From: Euglena gracilis
Taxonomy: Eukaryota > Euglenida > Euglenophyceae > Euglenales
Assembly: GCA_039621445.1 (NCBI GenBank)
Contig: CP154955.1
Location: 37,365,123-37,429,122, forward strand
Reading direction: 5' to 3'
DNA: 64,000 nucleotides
Below are positions 44,571 through 55,604 of the stretch, in pieces. Position numbers and translations under genes: made by a program. The notes below the pieces were generated by a model that saw only the letters and a list, made by a program, of their open reading frames with translations, was not told the origin of the DNA and searched no databases. Numbering within the stretch: position 1 is the first letter of the stretch; every line of letters starts with the position of its first letter.

Positions 44571-46384
44571 AAATATTCGGGAACGGGCAAAATATGCGGC
44601 AGAGAGATCCTGCAAATCCCCTGAATGATGCCGAAAAGGCAGCTTTTTGTCGCATTTTTTTCGGCCATCCTCCAGTCCTTGTGTTCAACTCGCTTTCCCG
44701 GCGCTCGGGGATATCGCACAGTCCCCACTCACTTAAGCATTTATTCCTTATTTCAGCGCTCATTTTTTGGGGGAGCACTTCAGCGCTTGTTTATTCCGCC
44801 CCTTGCCCCAGGTTTCGTACTCTCTCGTGGAAAACCGACAAGGGAGGAAGGGACACCGAGGGCGAAGCACAAAGACCTAATAAGGGCACGCGCGTGGGTT
44901 GGGTCGGAACCTCTCCCGTCCAGAAGCCCCTCCTCTTGCAACCACCCTCTCACACCCCTTGAGGTGACAGACCTTTTTTCCTTTTTGAAGAAATGAAGGC
45001 ATCCCAAAGGGGGCCACGTGCGGAACCTGGAAATGGGCGGCTCGTTTTAAAGGGGAGTAGGCACTGGAAAAAAATGGACTGGCTGCCTCCCCCTTCCCCC
45101 AGAGGTTGGCCCCCCTGAATGGAAAAAGATTTCCTCCTGGGTGCCCAAGTAGAAATGAGTTTGTCGTGTGTGTTTTTGGCTGGCATTTTTATTGAAAAAA
45201 TGTCCAAAATATACGCAGGCATGTTTTGGACCAGCCGGGCTCCGGTGAGGTTTGCTTTGTTCTGGCGCGTACTTGCGCGAGCGCGGGGGTGCTTCTTACT
45301 GCACCTTTGTTACCGGAGTTGGCGATGATGTGGCCTCCGACGCCTTGGGTAAGCTGAACCGTCGTGTCGTGGCCCCGCCCCCCTCGTTTCATGTGGATGC
45401 TTTGCGGTTTCTGGCTGGGATCATACATCTCTCTAAGGTTTTGCGAACCCCCCCCCCCGGGGGGGGGGCGGCTGCAGCCAGCCCCGATTTGGGCCCAGCC
45501 CAGCCGCAGCAGCACCCTCCCCCCCGGTCAGCCAGCCAGCCCATTTTGGGGGGTCCGGCCCAAAAATTATCGGCGCTAAGCGCCGAAAATTTTTGAAAAA
45601 CTGTGTTCAAACGTGGCCAAAAATGAGGTTTGCGGGGCGTTTGGGGCATTTTTGGGGGGGTTTCAGATGCATCATTTTTTCAAAACTATGTTCTGCAGGT
45701 CCTTTTCTGGCATTTTTTCGATTTCAGTCCAGCTCGCCCCGGTTTGGGTCCAGCCAGCCCAAATTTCCAGCCAGCCCAAATTTCTAGCCCTAGCCCAGCA
45801 CCCCAACCCCCCCGGGGTCCTTAAAGAGATGTATGGCTGGGATGTCTTCCTCTATCTTATACCATCACGAGGGGGTTTTTTTTTGCTCCGCCCTCCTGGC
45901 CCCACCCATACATCTCTTTAAGGACCCGGGGGGGTTTCTGGGCTAGGGCTAGAAATTTAGGCTGGCTAGAAAATTGGGCTGGCTGCCCCCCCCCCGAAGG
46001 AGGTGGTCCCCGACCAAAGTGAAATGCGCCTCCGGCCGACAAAACGCAAGCAACAAGCTGGACACATAGCATGGGAGAGGTGTTCGTGATATCATTTTTC
46101 ATGGGGTTAGAATCGGAATACACAATTGCATTGGATCCGTCGTGCGAAATTTTCACACGCTTCGGAGCGGAGGTGAGATAGCGAGGAAAACGGAAATGGA
46201 TTGGTGGTCCCTTCCCCCCTCCTTAGTGAAAGGGACACCTGCGCGACCGTTTCACATTGGTGCGAAGCATCTCCAGCATGGGTTTATAATTGTAGACATG
46301 CCACGGAGTGCTGTCCAGGCCACCCAGCAGGAGAGACTCCACAGTGTCCGGAGAGGCGGCACGACATTTGACGGCAGTATCCAA
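44571..46384. other. Non-coding region with MITEs (copy 1)
   Basis: 44571-45421 has no recognisable gene. 45422-45835 and 45906-46000 are MITE sequence. The same content in copy 2 lies at 54343-56152. Confidence 0.5.
45422..45835. repeat. CATACATCTCT-family MITE (copy 1)
   Basis: The left end CATACATCTCTCTAAGG and right end CCTTAAAGAGATGTATG are inverted. The centre has CGGCGCTAAGCGCCG at 45571-45585 followed by AAAATTTTT. A partial second copy starts at 45906. In the duplicate the element is at about 55194-55604. Poly-C length near 45451 differs between copies. Confidence 0.78.
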
Positions 46385-48222
46385 TTAACAAGCAACCAGA
46401 AATAACAGCCACACCACCTGAAATTATGAAAATGTTAAAGAACCAACGTACCGCATCGCTAATTTGGTATAAGGAGTTGGAGCCTGGAGGATAATATAAG
46501 GCCGAGGCGCGAGAAAGCGCGCTCATCTGGGGGTATGGCCAGAGCCATGCGAAGCACATACTGCATGTGCGGGAAAGTGGCTTTGTTGCATATGACAGAC
46601 GCTGTCTGGGAAACGCCGGCCGGAGGACTTTCCCTGAATATAAGGCAAGCGAATCGGCAACAGGGTGGTCACAAGTTAACCAGAACACATTAACTTTCTT
46701 CAAATCCAACCTGATGCCCTCCCAGGTGACGCCCAAGCAGACCAGCCGCGCGCGCCAGTGTTCAAAAAAAATTCTCGACCTTCTCCAGGAGGTCGGTTTG
46801 GGGCCAGGTGCCGACATCCAGCCTGCCCAGCTGACTCAGGAGAGACCGATTTGCAAACCTCTCCTTCATTTCCTGCAGCATAACCTTCCGAACTTTCGTC
46901 AAAATATCCAAGGCCCCCAGGTCCTTCTTCAACAAAATCTGCCTGTATTTTGTTGTGCTTCCATCCACAGATTTCATAGCACTTTTTGCTGCCCAATACC
47001 TTCCACCCTCAGCAAGTCGCTCTTCCAAATACTTCTGCAGTTTCTGAATGGCTGCATCCCGACTGTGGAACCCAACGTCCTTTTCTTGGAGAACTTTCTC
47101 TACGTCTGCCACTGCGCTCATTATGTCAATGAGGCCCGCCACCAGAAGCACAAATTTTGTTGTTCGCCAATACTTCTGCACGTTTCCCAAATGATGCACC
47201 TTCCCTTTAGCTGCCTGTTAACTCTGGCTTTTTAGCATGCTGTCGATGTGCGGGGTCATAGCTGGGTAGCCATCCAGCAGTGGCTGCAACAATAGGTTCA
47301 CTTCACATTAATTTTGACCCACAGGTAACCCAGGGGTGAAACTAACCCACAGATGAAACCAACCAACTCGAACGGCCCCAATAATGTCCCGCATAGGATC
47401 AGTTCTGTGTGCATGAACCACGGCACGTTCAATTTGATGACAGTCATCCACCCCAGGCAACAATTCGTGCAACTACCGCGAACGTATATCCGATTGCATT
47501 TTTTGCATCACGCTGGCGCCGTCACTAGCAACCTGCATCAGGTTGCGCATGCAGTCCGGAAGGAAGTTCAGGTGGTCCTTTGCGCCATCGCCGAACCGCT
47601 CTTGCAGTTCGTCTCGCAGCCGGCGCCACTGCGCCTCCGCTCCGAACGGCTTCAAGCCGATGTGAAGGTACTGGGCGAAGTCCTGCTCGCTGAGGAACAC
47701 CATGCCGAGTGTCCGAAGAACGACTTCCCCGGTTTCATCCACATGCCGCATGATGCACAGTTCTCCTTTTGTCTGTTAATTGCCCTTCGTATTGCCATCA
47801 ATAAGTAATACCCAACCAGGTGTTTCCTTCAGTTGGGTCTTGGTGATGCTGATTTCGTGAGTGGCGAATAAAGACACATAATTGCCGAACACATTGTGTC
47901 CATCACCTTGAAAAGTTCGTTCCCCAACTTCTTTTCCAGGCAAGTCACAATAATTCGTGTACTGCACCCTCATGTGGTCATAGAATCGACTGGATGGTGC
48001 CAACCGTTGAATCAAACTCAATGCCGTCCGCAATTCCACCCGCTGCCACACGTTTGTGTCCTCGTGCACGACCACCACGCCCCCCGCATCCACCTTGAAC
48101 CCAAAGGGCCAGTCATCTCCATCTGGACGTGGCCCTCCCTCGGCGTGGAGCAACAATGCTCGTAGGCGTTCTTGCGGCCACTTCTTCAGCTGACGCGCCC
48201 ACGAGTAGACATTGTTGTTCAT
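46385..48222 (-). CDS. hAT-like transposase-derived protein with very short introns (copy 1)
   Basis: Coding pieces in order are MNNNVYSWARQLKKWPQERL (48222), DTNVWQRVELRTALSLIQRL, MRHVDETGEVVLRTLGMVFL, MQVASDGASVMQ, LHELLPGVDDCHQIERAVVH, LLVAGLIDIMSAVADVEKVL, QKLQKYLEERLAEGG and IRLDLKKVNVFWLTCDHPV. VDETGEVVLRTLG, followed by SDGASVM, resembles hAT-like/DUF4371 proteins, in which a conserved Asp lies in the SDGA block. Likely introns are 47773-47811 (39 nt), 46719-46779 (61 nt) and 46418-46451 (34 nt), each removing a stop or frame change. Two junctions near 47215-47470 are unresolved. A 3-nt indel between copies keeps the frame. It could also be a decaying element. Confidence 0.42.
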
Positions 48223-48304
48223 GATTTACAGCAACAAAGTGCACAACAGCAAAAGTTTTGGATAATTTGGCCTTTGAGCCATCAAAGGCTGCAACTTTCT
48301 TCAA

Positions 48305-48601
48305 TCAAAATGCACAACTGCAAAAGTTCTGGTTAACCAGACCTTTTGTCACATTGTCATGACAGGGACGCGAAAGGTGCATTTTGGCCTTTGAGCCCTC
48401 AAAAGCTGCAACTTTCTTCAGGGCACCCAAGATGCCGTGGTAGTCCACAGAGCACGCAGTTGCAGCCGGGGCATCATCGGCCGGAGGCACTTCTGCACCA
48501 GCATCTGCACCTTCTTCATTCGGCGGAGCATCTTCAGCATCAGGCGCAACTGCTGGAACAGCAACAGGGGCGGGCTGCCCAGGTTGAAGGAACGTGGCCA
48601 T
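48305..48601 (-). CDS. Ala/Pro/Glu-rich ORF upstream of the hAT-like gene (copy 1)
   Basis: 98 codons, MATFLQPGQPAPVAVPAVAP, then acidic sequence and ILGALKKVAAFEGSKAK. KKVAAFEGSKAK is repeated as KKVAAFDGSKAK about 120 bp downstream, a small tandem duplication. It may be a first exon of the hAT-like gene; the join is not clear. Confidence 0.35.
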   Translation of the reverse strand: MATFLQPGQPAPVAVPAVAPDAEDAPPNEEGADAGAEVPPADDAPAATACSVDYHGILGALKKVAAFEGSKAKMHLSRPCHDNVTKGLVNQNFCSCAF

Positions 48602-50093
48602 CTATTGCGCCGTGCGGCGTAGTGCCATCCGCTCGCGGTGATAACGCCAGGCTACAATATTGCAAGAGTTTTGGCATCTTCCCACACCAGCCTACAACAT
48701 TGCAAATCATTGGGCAGGAGAAGAAAGATGCACACAATTAACAGCCATTGCACCGCGTGTGCTTTGTTGCCTGCCTCCTTCCCCTTGCGGTGGGCAGCTA
48801 CAGCAGGTCCATGCACCGGCAAGGGGAGTGGCAGCGGACACTTTTCTGCCCCCAACTAGAAAAATGTCCGTCTCCACATTCACAAAGACGAGCCATGTTG
48901 TGAGGTATGCGGGGAAAGCGAAGGAGCCTGCGTGAGGATGAAAGTGCTAGAGAGAAAAAAATGGGCTGGCTGGCTGGGATAGCAGCACCCCCCTGGGGGG
49001 GGTGCTGCTGCGGCTGGGCCCAAATCGGGGCTGGCTGCAGCCGCCCCCCCCGGGGGGATTTGCAAAACTTTAGAGAGATGCATGGCCCCACCCCCTCTTT
49101 CCTGTGGCGTGGGTCCGAGAAAGTTTTCCGGCCCTTTTCACCTCGCGCCAGTGAAAATCTTTCGAACAGGAAGCCATTCCGCCAGCATATTTCCTCGCTT
49201 CCGCAATACTCGCTTCAGGCCAACCCTACCTCGACCAGAAGTGGCTTCTGTCAAAAGCATACATCTTCCTAAGGTTTTGCGAGCCCCCCCGGTGTGGGCG
49301 GCCGCAGCCAGACCCGATTTGGGCACAGCCCAGCCGCAGCAGCACCATCCCGAGGGGGGGGTGCTGCTAGCCCAGCTAGCCAGGCCCTTTTTTGGGGGGT
49401 CCAGCCCAAATTTTTCGGCGCAAAGCGCCGAAATTTTTTGAAAAACTGTGTTCAAAAATGGCCAAAAATGGGGTTTGGGGGGCATTTTGGGGCATTTTTT
49501 TGGGGGGGGGTTTCAGATGCATCATTTTTTCAAAACTGTGTTCTGCAGGTCCTTTTTTGGGCATTTTTCCGATTTCACTCCAGCTCGCCCCGGTTCGGGT
49601 CCAGCCGTGTCCAGCCCCCCCCCGAGGGGCGGAGCTAGCCAACCCTCCCCCCTAGCCCTGGCCCAGCAACCCCCCCCGGGGTCCTTAAAGAGATGTATGG
49701 TACAAAGGCCTTTCCAAACCAGGAAATGCAGTTTGCTGGCCTTTCGGAGGAGATCCACCCTGCCAATTGGCAACTTCTGAAACAACCCTCTCCGACCACT
49801 CAGGAAGCGAAACAAAAATGATTGTCCTGCACCTGGGCTCTCTGGTTTTTTTGCAAACGGTCTTTGAATCCGGGAAAAAAAAACAGTGCGGGGGCCGTGA
49901 CAAACTGATTGAAACCTGTTTATAAAAACGAAAATTCAACAAAACCTGGGCATGGAGTCCATATCTAATCATGGAATCCAAACCTGATAAAGTGAGAAAA
50001 TTAATGCCAGAGCTTTCATGATTTTCATTTTTTGGAAATTGGCCTGAAGGCAAAACACGCAAAACAAGCCATTTCCCTGCAACAGTCCAATGT
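48602..50093. other. Non-coding region with two MITEs (copy 1)
   Basis: 48959-49085 is a short MITE fragment (GCTGGCTGGGATAGCAGCAC to TTTAGAGAGATGCATGG). 49258-49699 is a full element. 49700-50093 is the RPS6 3' flank. Plus-strand MSVSTFTKTSHVVR at 48864 could be a small exon but has no partner. Copy 2 equivalent is 58368-59856. Confidence 0.5.
49258..49699. repeat. CATACATCT-family MITE near RPS6 3' end (copy 1)
   Basis: Ends are CATACATCTTCCTAAGG and CCTTAAAGAGATGTATG. The core is CGGCGCAAAGCGCCG at 49416-49430. The duplicate is at about 59024-59465. Confidence 0.75.
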
Positions 50094-51138
50094 CTACTTC
50101 TTCTTGGCTGCCTTGCCCTTGGGAGCCGGCTTGGCTTTGGCAGCTGCAGCTGCAGCAGCTGCCTTGGCGGCAGCTTCAGCAGCAGCTTTCTTTGCGGCTT
50201 CCTTGTTGATCACATCCAACTCCTTCTTCCTGCGTCCTGCCACCTGGCGCAGCAGAGCGGCCTTTGTCCTCTGCCGGTTCAGGGTCTTCCTCCTCTCAAC
50301 CAAATGGTTGTACGCCTCGCGCTCAGCCTTGCTTTGTGCAAGCTTCTTGAGGATCTTCCTCTTCTTGTTTGCACGGCGGCGAATGACCGCAGGAGTGATC
50401 TGAAAAAAACAAAAGAGACAGCAAGAAGCAACAAAAGGGTCATCACACCAAACGCTGAATCTTTGGGGCCTTGCTCCGGGCCTTCTTGTTGTCCTTTGCT
50501 GGCAGTTCGCGACGAATGACAAATTTGCGAACATCGCCCTCCTTAGTCAAGTTAAACAAACGACGGATCTTGGATGCCCTCTTTGGTCCCAGTCGGCGAG
50601 GCACCGTTGTGTCAGTCAGGCCCTCGATTTTTTCCTCTCCCTGGGGCAGAAAAGTCATTGGATAAATTTTGAAAGGTTTTGCAAACCTCGGTCACAATCT
50701 TCAAATTCAGGAGTGCAATGTCCTGACTCACGATGCAACCTCGAATGGTCTTGCGGCGGCGCTCTCCAGACCGAACCCGCCATTTCCTGCAGCCGACAGT
50801 GCCACCCTTCAGAAGAAGCTTCACTCGGCTGTTGACCAGGACACCCTGCTTCATTGGGAAACCCTGCTTGTCACAGCCACCTGGGTTCAATTGCAAATTG
50901 AAATAATAATTTACAAAAAGGAAAGGCACACCAACAATCTTGAAAACATAGCCCTTCCACTTATCATCAAGAATTTCACCGTCAAATTCTTGCGCCAGGC
51001 GCTTATCATTCAGCTGCACCAATTTTTTCTCGTCATCAATTTCAAACTGCTTGATTGTACCACATTGGGGTGATGCGACTAGGGTGCGGGAAATTTTCAA
51101 AAAAAACAATCCAGCTCTTACACACTGTTGAACTTCAT
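50094..51138 (-). CDS. RPS6: 40S ribosomal protein S6 (eS6), copy 1
   Basis: A component of the small ribosomal subunit. Five exons, 51126-51138, 50932-51078, 50687-50880, 50449-50640 and 50094-50399, add up to 283 codons plus TAG. Introns are 47, 51, 46 and 49 nt with GT-AG ends. Motifs are [77 protein letters not shown] and KAPKIQRL. The C-terminus is Ala/Lys-rich ([18 protein letters not shown]) rather than the Ser-rich phosphorylated tail of animal eS6. This copy has Gly in KEGDVRKF where the other copy has Asp. The start is the only ATG giving MKFN in line with the family. Confidence 0.96.
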
Positions 51139-51421
51139 TGCAGGGAAATTGCCCGCGCGACGACCTTCGCTACCACGGGAATGCTTTGATCAAACCAGGC
51201 AACGAACCCATACACCACGGAGTGATTAAAAGGCGTCCTTTCAAATCAGTCGAATACTGACTAGTTAATTCTGTCAAACCCCACCGTTTTAAAAGCACCT
51301 GACCAGAACAGTTGAAGACCGCACAGGTGCGTTGTATTTCTTCCATACTGGGCACATTCTCGTTCTTCCTCTCCCAATCTTCCTCTCTTGCAAATTAACC
51401 AGACAAAAAAATCACACGCAC

Positions 51422-51507
51422 TACCCCCCCCCCTAAATGACCCTATTAATGTTGCTTCAGGACCCCCCAAAGGGTCATCTAGGGAGGGGTCATTTAGGGG
51501 GGGGATA
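51422..51507. repeat. Tiny TIR element upstream of RPS6 (copy 1)
   Basis: TACCCCCCCCCCTAAATGAC is inverted as GGTCATTTAGGGGGGGGATA about 65 bp later, with an inner GGTCATCTAGG. It lies about 285 bp upstream of the RPS6 start. Copy 2 is at about 61189-61275. A related element is at 63916-63980. Confidence 0.6.
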
Positions 51508-51874
51508 CTTTTCCCACTTGAAAAATTGCTCTGCTGTGGGCGTCCGTTTCACAGCACTATGAAGCAGATTACTCTTTCTTTTGTCCCCCGGGTCTGAATG
51601 CCCGACTCCCGGGCTCAAGGGGGCGGTGGTTGCGACCAGTTCCACGGCCGTGGATTTGGTTGCTGCTGGTGGGGCATGCAACATCCGCTTCCAGCTTTTT
51701 TTCCCCTTCCACCAGTTTGCTGTCTGCATTTGTTCTTTTGTTCGTACTCGTTCTCCTATCCACCATTTCCTCAGACTTGAGACGTTTTTTCATCGCGGTG
51801 TGCAAACTGCAAACTGGTGAAATGTTCCACACTCTGAAGTTGCCAGCCCAAAAAACCGAGTGGGACACCAATGA

Positions 51875-52513
51875 GTGGAGATGGAAGTGGCACTTCTGGA
51901 AGCGTTGTTCCCAGTTCCAATATCTGCCCCTGTTGTTCCCACACCGGTCGTGAGCGGGCAGGATGCCGCGACTGAAGCAAGAAAGGAAAGAAGGGAGTTG
52001 GATGTGAGGCAGTCCGTGAACGTTCTCAATTATCGTGCCACACACTCAATCAACAGTACACTGGAACGCTTCCCCGAGATTTCAAAGTCCACCCTTTTGC
52101 GAAAGAAGAGGAGGGAGGCCAAGTTGCGAAAGGAGTTGTGGAAAGGAAAGGGCACCAGCAAGAGGACAAAGGGTTTCTCTAAGAATGACGCCCTTGCAAA
52201 ACAGCTGTATCAATTTTTCACCAACATTCGTGACCTACACGGTGGTGTTTCTCGTGGGCTGTTGGAGGCTTATGCACTCACGTTGCCAGACGACGTGAAA
52301 AAGGATTACTTCCAGGTGAACCGCACAAGTCAGGATGATTTCTGGAAACGGTGGCGCACATTTTATGACGTGGTGTACCGTCGCGTGTCAGGCCTGAAGC
52401 AGTATGTGCCCACGGACAACTCCACTCGCATCGAAACTTTCAACGGCCCCTTCACTCTCTGTATCAAGAAAGCCACTTCCAGACAATTCTGTGTGGGGAT
52501 GAGACAGGGGTGA
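51875..52513 (+). CDS. pogo-like transposase, N-terminal exon (copy 1)
   Basis: 212 codons. Contains STLERFPEISKSTLLRKKRR, a helix-turn-helix-like start, and later DDFWKRWRTFYDVVYRRVSG and IETFNGPFTLCIKKA, as expected for the DNA-binding part of pogo/CENP-B-type transposases. The DDE part follows after an intron that contains a MITE. The real start codon is uncertain. In this copy the frame is intact. Confidence 0.55.
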   Translation: MEMEVALLEALFPVPISAPVVPTPVVSGQDAATEARKERRELDVRQSVNVLNYRATHSINSTLERFPEISKSTLLRKKRREAKLRKELWKGKGTSKRTKGFSKNDALAKQLYQFFTNIRDLHGGVSRGLLEAYALTLPDDVKKDYFQVNRTSQDDFWKRWRTFYDVVYRRVSGLKQYVPTDNSTRIETFNGPFTLCIKKATSRQFCVGMRQG

Positions 52514-52585
52514 GGATCAGGGATGGTCACCTTTTCTTTTCCGGCTGTCTTTATAAAAAAAAATTGATCCAAACTGAATTTTTTT

Positions 52586-52797
52586 TAACGTGACCCCCCC
52601 CCCCTATATGGCACCCCCCAGGGAGCGTTTTGACCCCCCCTGGCGACAATTAGGGGTGGGTGACAATTAACGGTGGGGTACTCAATTTACCCTACATGTC
52701 CATGGGTCCATGGGCACCCCCACCCCTAATTGTCGCCCCCAAGGGGGGGGGGCGACAATTAGGGGTGGGTGACATATAGGGGGGGGGGGTCACGTTA
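52586..52797. repeat. MITE in transposase intron (copy 1)
   Basis: Ends TAACGTGACCCCCCCCCCCC and its complement at 52770-52797, extending to CCTATATGGCAC/GTGACATATAGG. Inside, GGCGACAATTAGGGGTGGGT appears in both orientations. Similar sequence is at 19750-19860 and 24060-24127. Confidence 0.72.
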
Positions 52798-52800
52798 TAA

Positions 52801-53071
52801 AGAAAATACCATCCCTGGTGAGGATGGAAGAGATGCCTGGAACGACGTTAGAGAAGAAAGGTTCAGCCAAAGTCCCACTTCTCACAACGGGGGGGGACAA
52901 GGCGATGTTCACGGTGTTTCTCGCAAGCCGCATGGATTTGGATGTGCGTGGCAAAGCGTTGCAGGTGATAACTTGTTCTGTTTTTCCTGGCCCTCACCAC
53001 TCCCTCTAAGGTGTCCAAGCTGCAACCACACCTGTTGTTCAAGGGTGCAGAGAAGCGCCGTATCTGGTTTT
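52801..53071 (+). pseudogene. pogo-like transposase DDE part, truncated by duplication junction (copy 1)
   Basis: Reads MEEMPGTTLEKKGSAKVPLL and TTGGDKAMFTVFLAS. A 46-nt intron (GTGATAAC to CTCTAAG) follows, then VSKLQPHLLFKGAEKRRIWF, where the DIRS fragment begins. It lacks the second and third catalytic acids. Confidence 0.6.
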
Positions 53072-54342
53072 ACCAGGGCCCCTTCACTCCTGAGAGTTGT
53101 TCTTTCCTTTCCCCCTTTTTCATTTTCCTTTTCCTTTTCCCCTGTAATTTGATCTGCTCCTGGGTCTGGTGTTCTGGGTTGCTGCCCTGTGCTGTGTTCC
53201 CCTGTGATTTGACTGTCGTTGTCTGGTTTTCTGTTCTTCCTCCTTTGACAACAATCTTGTGGTTGTGAGGTCTGGTCTTAGCTCCAGTGTGCTGTGATCT
53301 TTCCCCACTAGCAAAAGCTTTCTGGTTTCTTGCAGGTCCTGCCACAAGCTTCTCAACCAAGCACTGGCTTGGTGGAGATGTTTCAGATCATCTGTTTCAA
53401 TTGTATGCACCAGTAGGTGCGTGCAATTTTCTGCTTTTTTCTGTGCCTGGTGGAGGTTCTGGTCCAATCTTTATCTACGTGGGTGGGGGGGCTTGGGGGA
53501 CTCCCATGTAGTGTGTTAGTTAATCCGCAGATTTCTTTAATAAATCCAAAGGGGGAGGGGAGGACAACCTGCTGGAAAATAAAACTGCATCGCGGTGGGA
53601 GGGATTATGTACAGCAGCGCGCAGGACAACAGCCCACTGGCCAGCATGGCCAGCAGGCTCTCCTTCAAACTCCTCCTCTTCCATGCTGACATCCTCCACT
53701 GCAGCTGCATTGGCAGCGGGGGCTCCTGTTGCTGGGCCCCCCACCCTCTCCTTCACTTCTGCCATCTCTCTCCTCAGATTCTGAATTTCTGGCATCAATT
53801 GTTCCATTTGAATTTCTCAGTGAAATTCTCAATTTGCAATTCTCAGTTTGAATGAAATTCTCAATTTGCAATTCTTGAATTCCTGTTCTTGTGTCCTGGG
53901 TTCCTGGTTCTGCAGACTTGAAACTTCTGGTCTGTTGAACAGGAAAAGTTAAAAATTTGAATTCACGGGGGGAACACAGCTGCTGGTTTTGGGGTCTTTG
54001 GATCCTTGTTGTCCTGGGAGAAAGGAAAGTATCAAAAAGGGGGTTGTGTTTTTTGAGCGAATAGGGAACACAACTGGGCACTTCGGGGATTTAAGCGGGC
54101 TGAACCTGTGGCTGTGAAAAAATGAAAATGAAAGACACTCGTATTTTTGAGAACAGGGAACGCAGCTGAGGCTTACAGTTGATCAGTTTCCTTGAACTTA
54201 ACCTTGTTTTCAAGATTCTTCCGTGTTGTATCACTCGTCGGCGAAATTCAATTTCGCGTGGTTCTGTGCGCGAAGGCCAGTGCGGGCGACACGCCCTCAC
54301 AGGCAAGCAGGGACTTGTGCTGTGCACAGCACGACGTCCCCC
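53072..54342 (-). mobile_element. DIRS 5' fragment in copy 2
   Basis: Carries the right terminal repeat (about 54259-54342) and both gag-like ORFs (53120-53467, 53520-53807), and is cut at the duplication junction before RT. Confidence 0.85.
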
Positions 54343-55193
54343 AAATATTCGGGAACGGGCAAAATATGCGGCAGAGAGATCCTGCAAATCCCCTGAATGA
54401 TGCCGAAAAGGCAGCTTTTTGTCGCATTTTTTTCGGCCATCCTCCAGTCCTTGTGTTCAACTCGCTTTCCCGGCGCTCGGGGATATCGCACAGTCCCCAC
54501 TCACTTAAGCATTTATTCCTTATTTCAGCGCTCATTTTTTGGGGGAGCACTTCAGCGCTTGTTTATTCCGCCCCTTGCCCCAGGTTTCGTACTCTCTCGT
54601 GGAAAACCGACAAGGGAGGAAGGGACACCGAGGGCGAAGCACAAAGACCTAATAAGGGCACGCGCGTGGGTTGGGTCGGAACCTCTCCCGTCCAGAAGCC
54701 CCTCCTCTTGCAACCACCCTCTCACACCCCTTGAGGTGACAGACCTTTTTTCCTTTTTGAAGAAATGAAGGCATCCCAAAGGGGGCCACGTGCGGAACCT
54801 GGAAATGGGCGGCTCGTTTTAAAGGGGAGTAGGCACTGGAAAAAAATGGACTGGCTGCCTCCCCCTTCCCCCAGAGGTTGGCCCCCCTGAATGGAAAAAG
54901 ATTTCCTCCTGGGTGCCCAAGTAGAAATGAGTTTGTCGTGTGTGTTTTTGGCTGGCATTTTTATTGAAAAAATGTCCAAAATATACGCAGGCATGTTTTG
55001 GACCAGCCGGGCTCCGGTGAGGTTTGCTTTGTTCTGGCGCGTACTTGCGCGAGCGCGGGGGTGCTTCTTACTGCACCTTTGTTACCGGAGTTGGCGATGA
55101 TGTGGCCTCCGACGCCTTGGGTAAGCTGAACCGTCGTGTCGTGGCCCCGCCCCCCTCGTTTCATGTGGATGCTTTGCGGTTTCTGGCTGGGAT

Positions 55194-55604
55194 CATACAT
55201 CTCTCTAAGGTTTTGCGAACCCCCCCCCCGGGGGGGCGGCTGCAGCCAGCCCCGATTTGGGCCCAGCCCAGCCGCAGCAGCACCCTCCCCCCCGGTCAGC
55301 CAGCCAGCCCATTTTGGGGGGTCCGGCCCAAAAATTATCGGCGCTAAGCGCCGAAAATTTTTGAAAAACTGTGTTCAAACGTGGCCAAAAATGAGGTTTG
55401 CGGGGCGTTTGGGGCATTTTTGGGGGGGTTTCAGATGCATCATTTTTTCAAAACTATGTTCTGCAGGTCCTTTTCTGGCATTTTTTCGATTTCAGTCCAG
55501 CTCGCCCCGGTTTGGGTCCAGCCAGCCCAAATTTCCAGCCAGCCCAAATTTCTAGCCCTAGCCCAGCACCCCAACCCCCCCGGGGTCCTTAAAGAGATGT
55601 ATGG
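55194..55604. repeat. CATACATCTCT-family MITE (copy 2)
   Basis: Duplicate of the 45422 element, with the same termini and the CGGCGCTAAGCGCCG core near 55338. It is shorter in the C/G runs. Confidence 0.78.

Larger units (their letters stand above)
43304..53071. repeat. Tandem duplication, copy 1 (about 9.77 kb)
   Basis: Sequence from ACCAGGGCCCCTTCACTC (43304) to CGCCGTATCTGGTTT (53070) is repeated directly at 53072-62820. Copies look over 99% identical by eye. Differences seen include the C run at 45451, a cluster at about 46046-46058, a 3-nt indel at 47500, CGAAACAAAAATG/CGAAAAAATG at about 49810, CACACC/CACACACC at 50445 and a 17-nt indel at about 52145. The left breakpoint is in the DIRS gag/pol region. 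Confidence 0.95.

Noticed and set aside
44420-44962. 180-aa plus-strand ORF, present in both duplicate copies
   Set aside because: It spans the DIRS terminal repeat and flank, has no domain-like pattern, and is duplicated only because the whole block is.
46567-47235. 222-aa plus-strand ORF overlapping the hAT-like gene
   Set aside because: It is the complement of the better-supported minus-strand frames; composition is Cys/Ser/Phe-rich as expected for a shadow frame.
42704-47778. In-frame TAG (DIRS RT) and TAA-CAG (hAT-like gene) as evidence for stop codons read as Gln
   Set aside because: RPS6 ends at TAG exactly where the family ends, and tiny introns or decay explain the other stops. A standard code is the simpler reading.
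48864-48905. MSVSTFTKTSHVVR plus-strand start with a GTATGC donor
   Set aside because: Too short, with no downstream exon found; kept only as a note.
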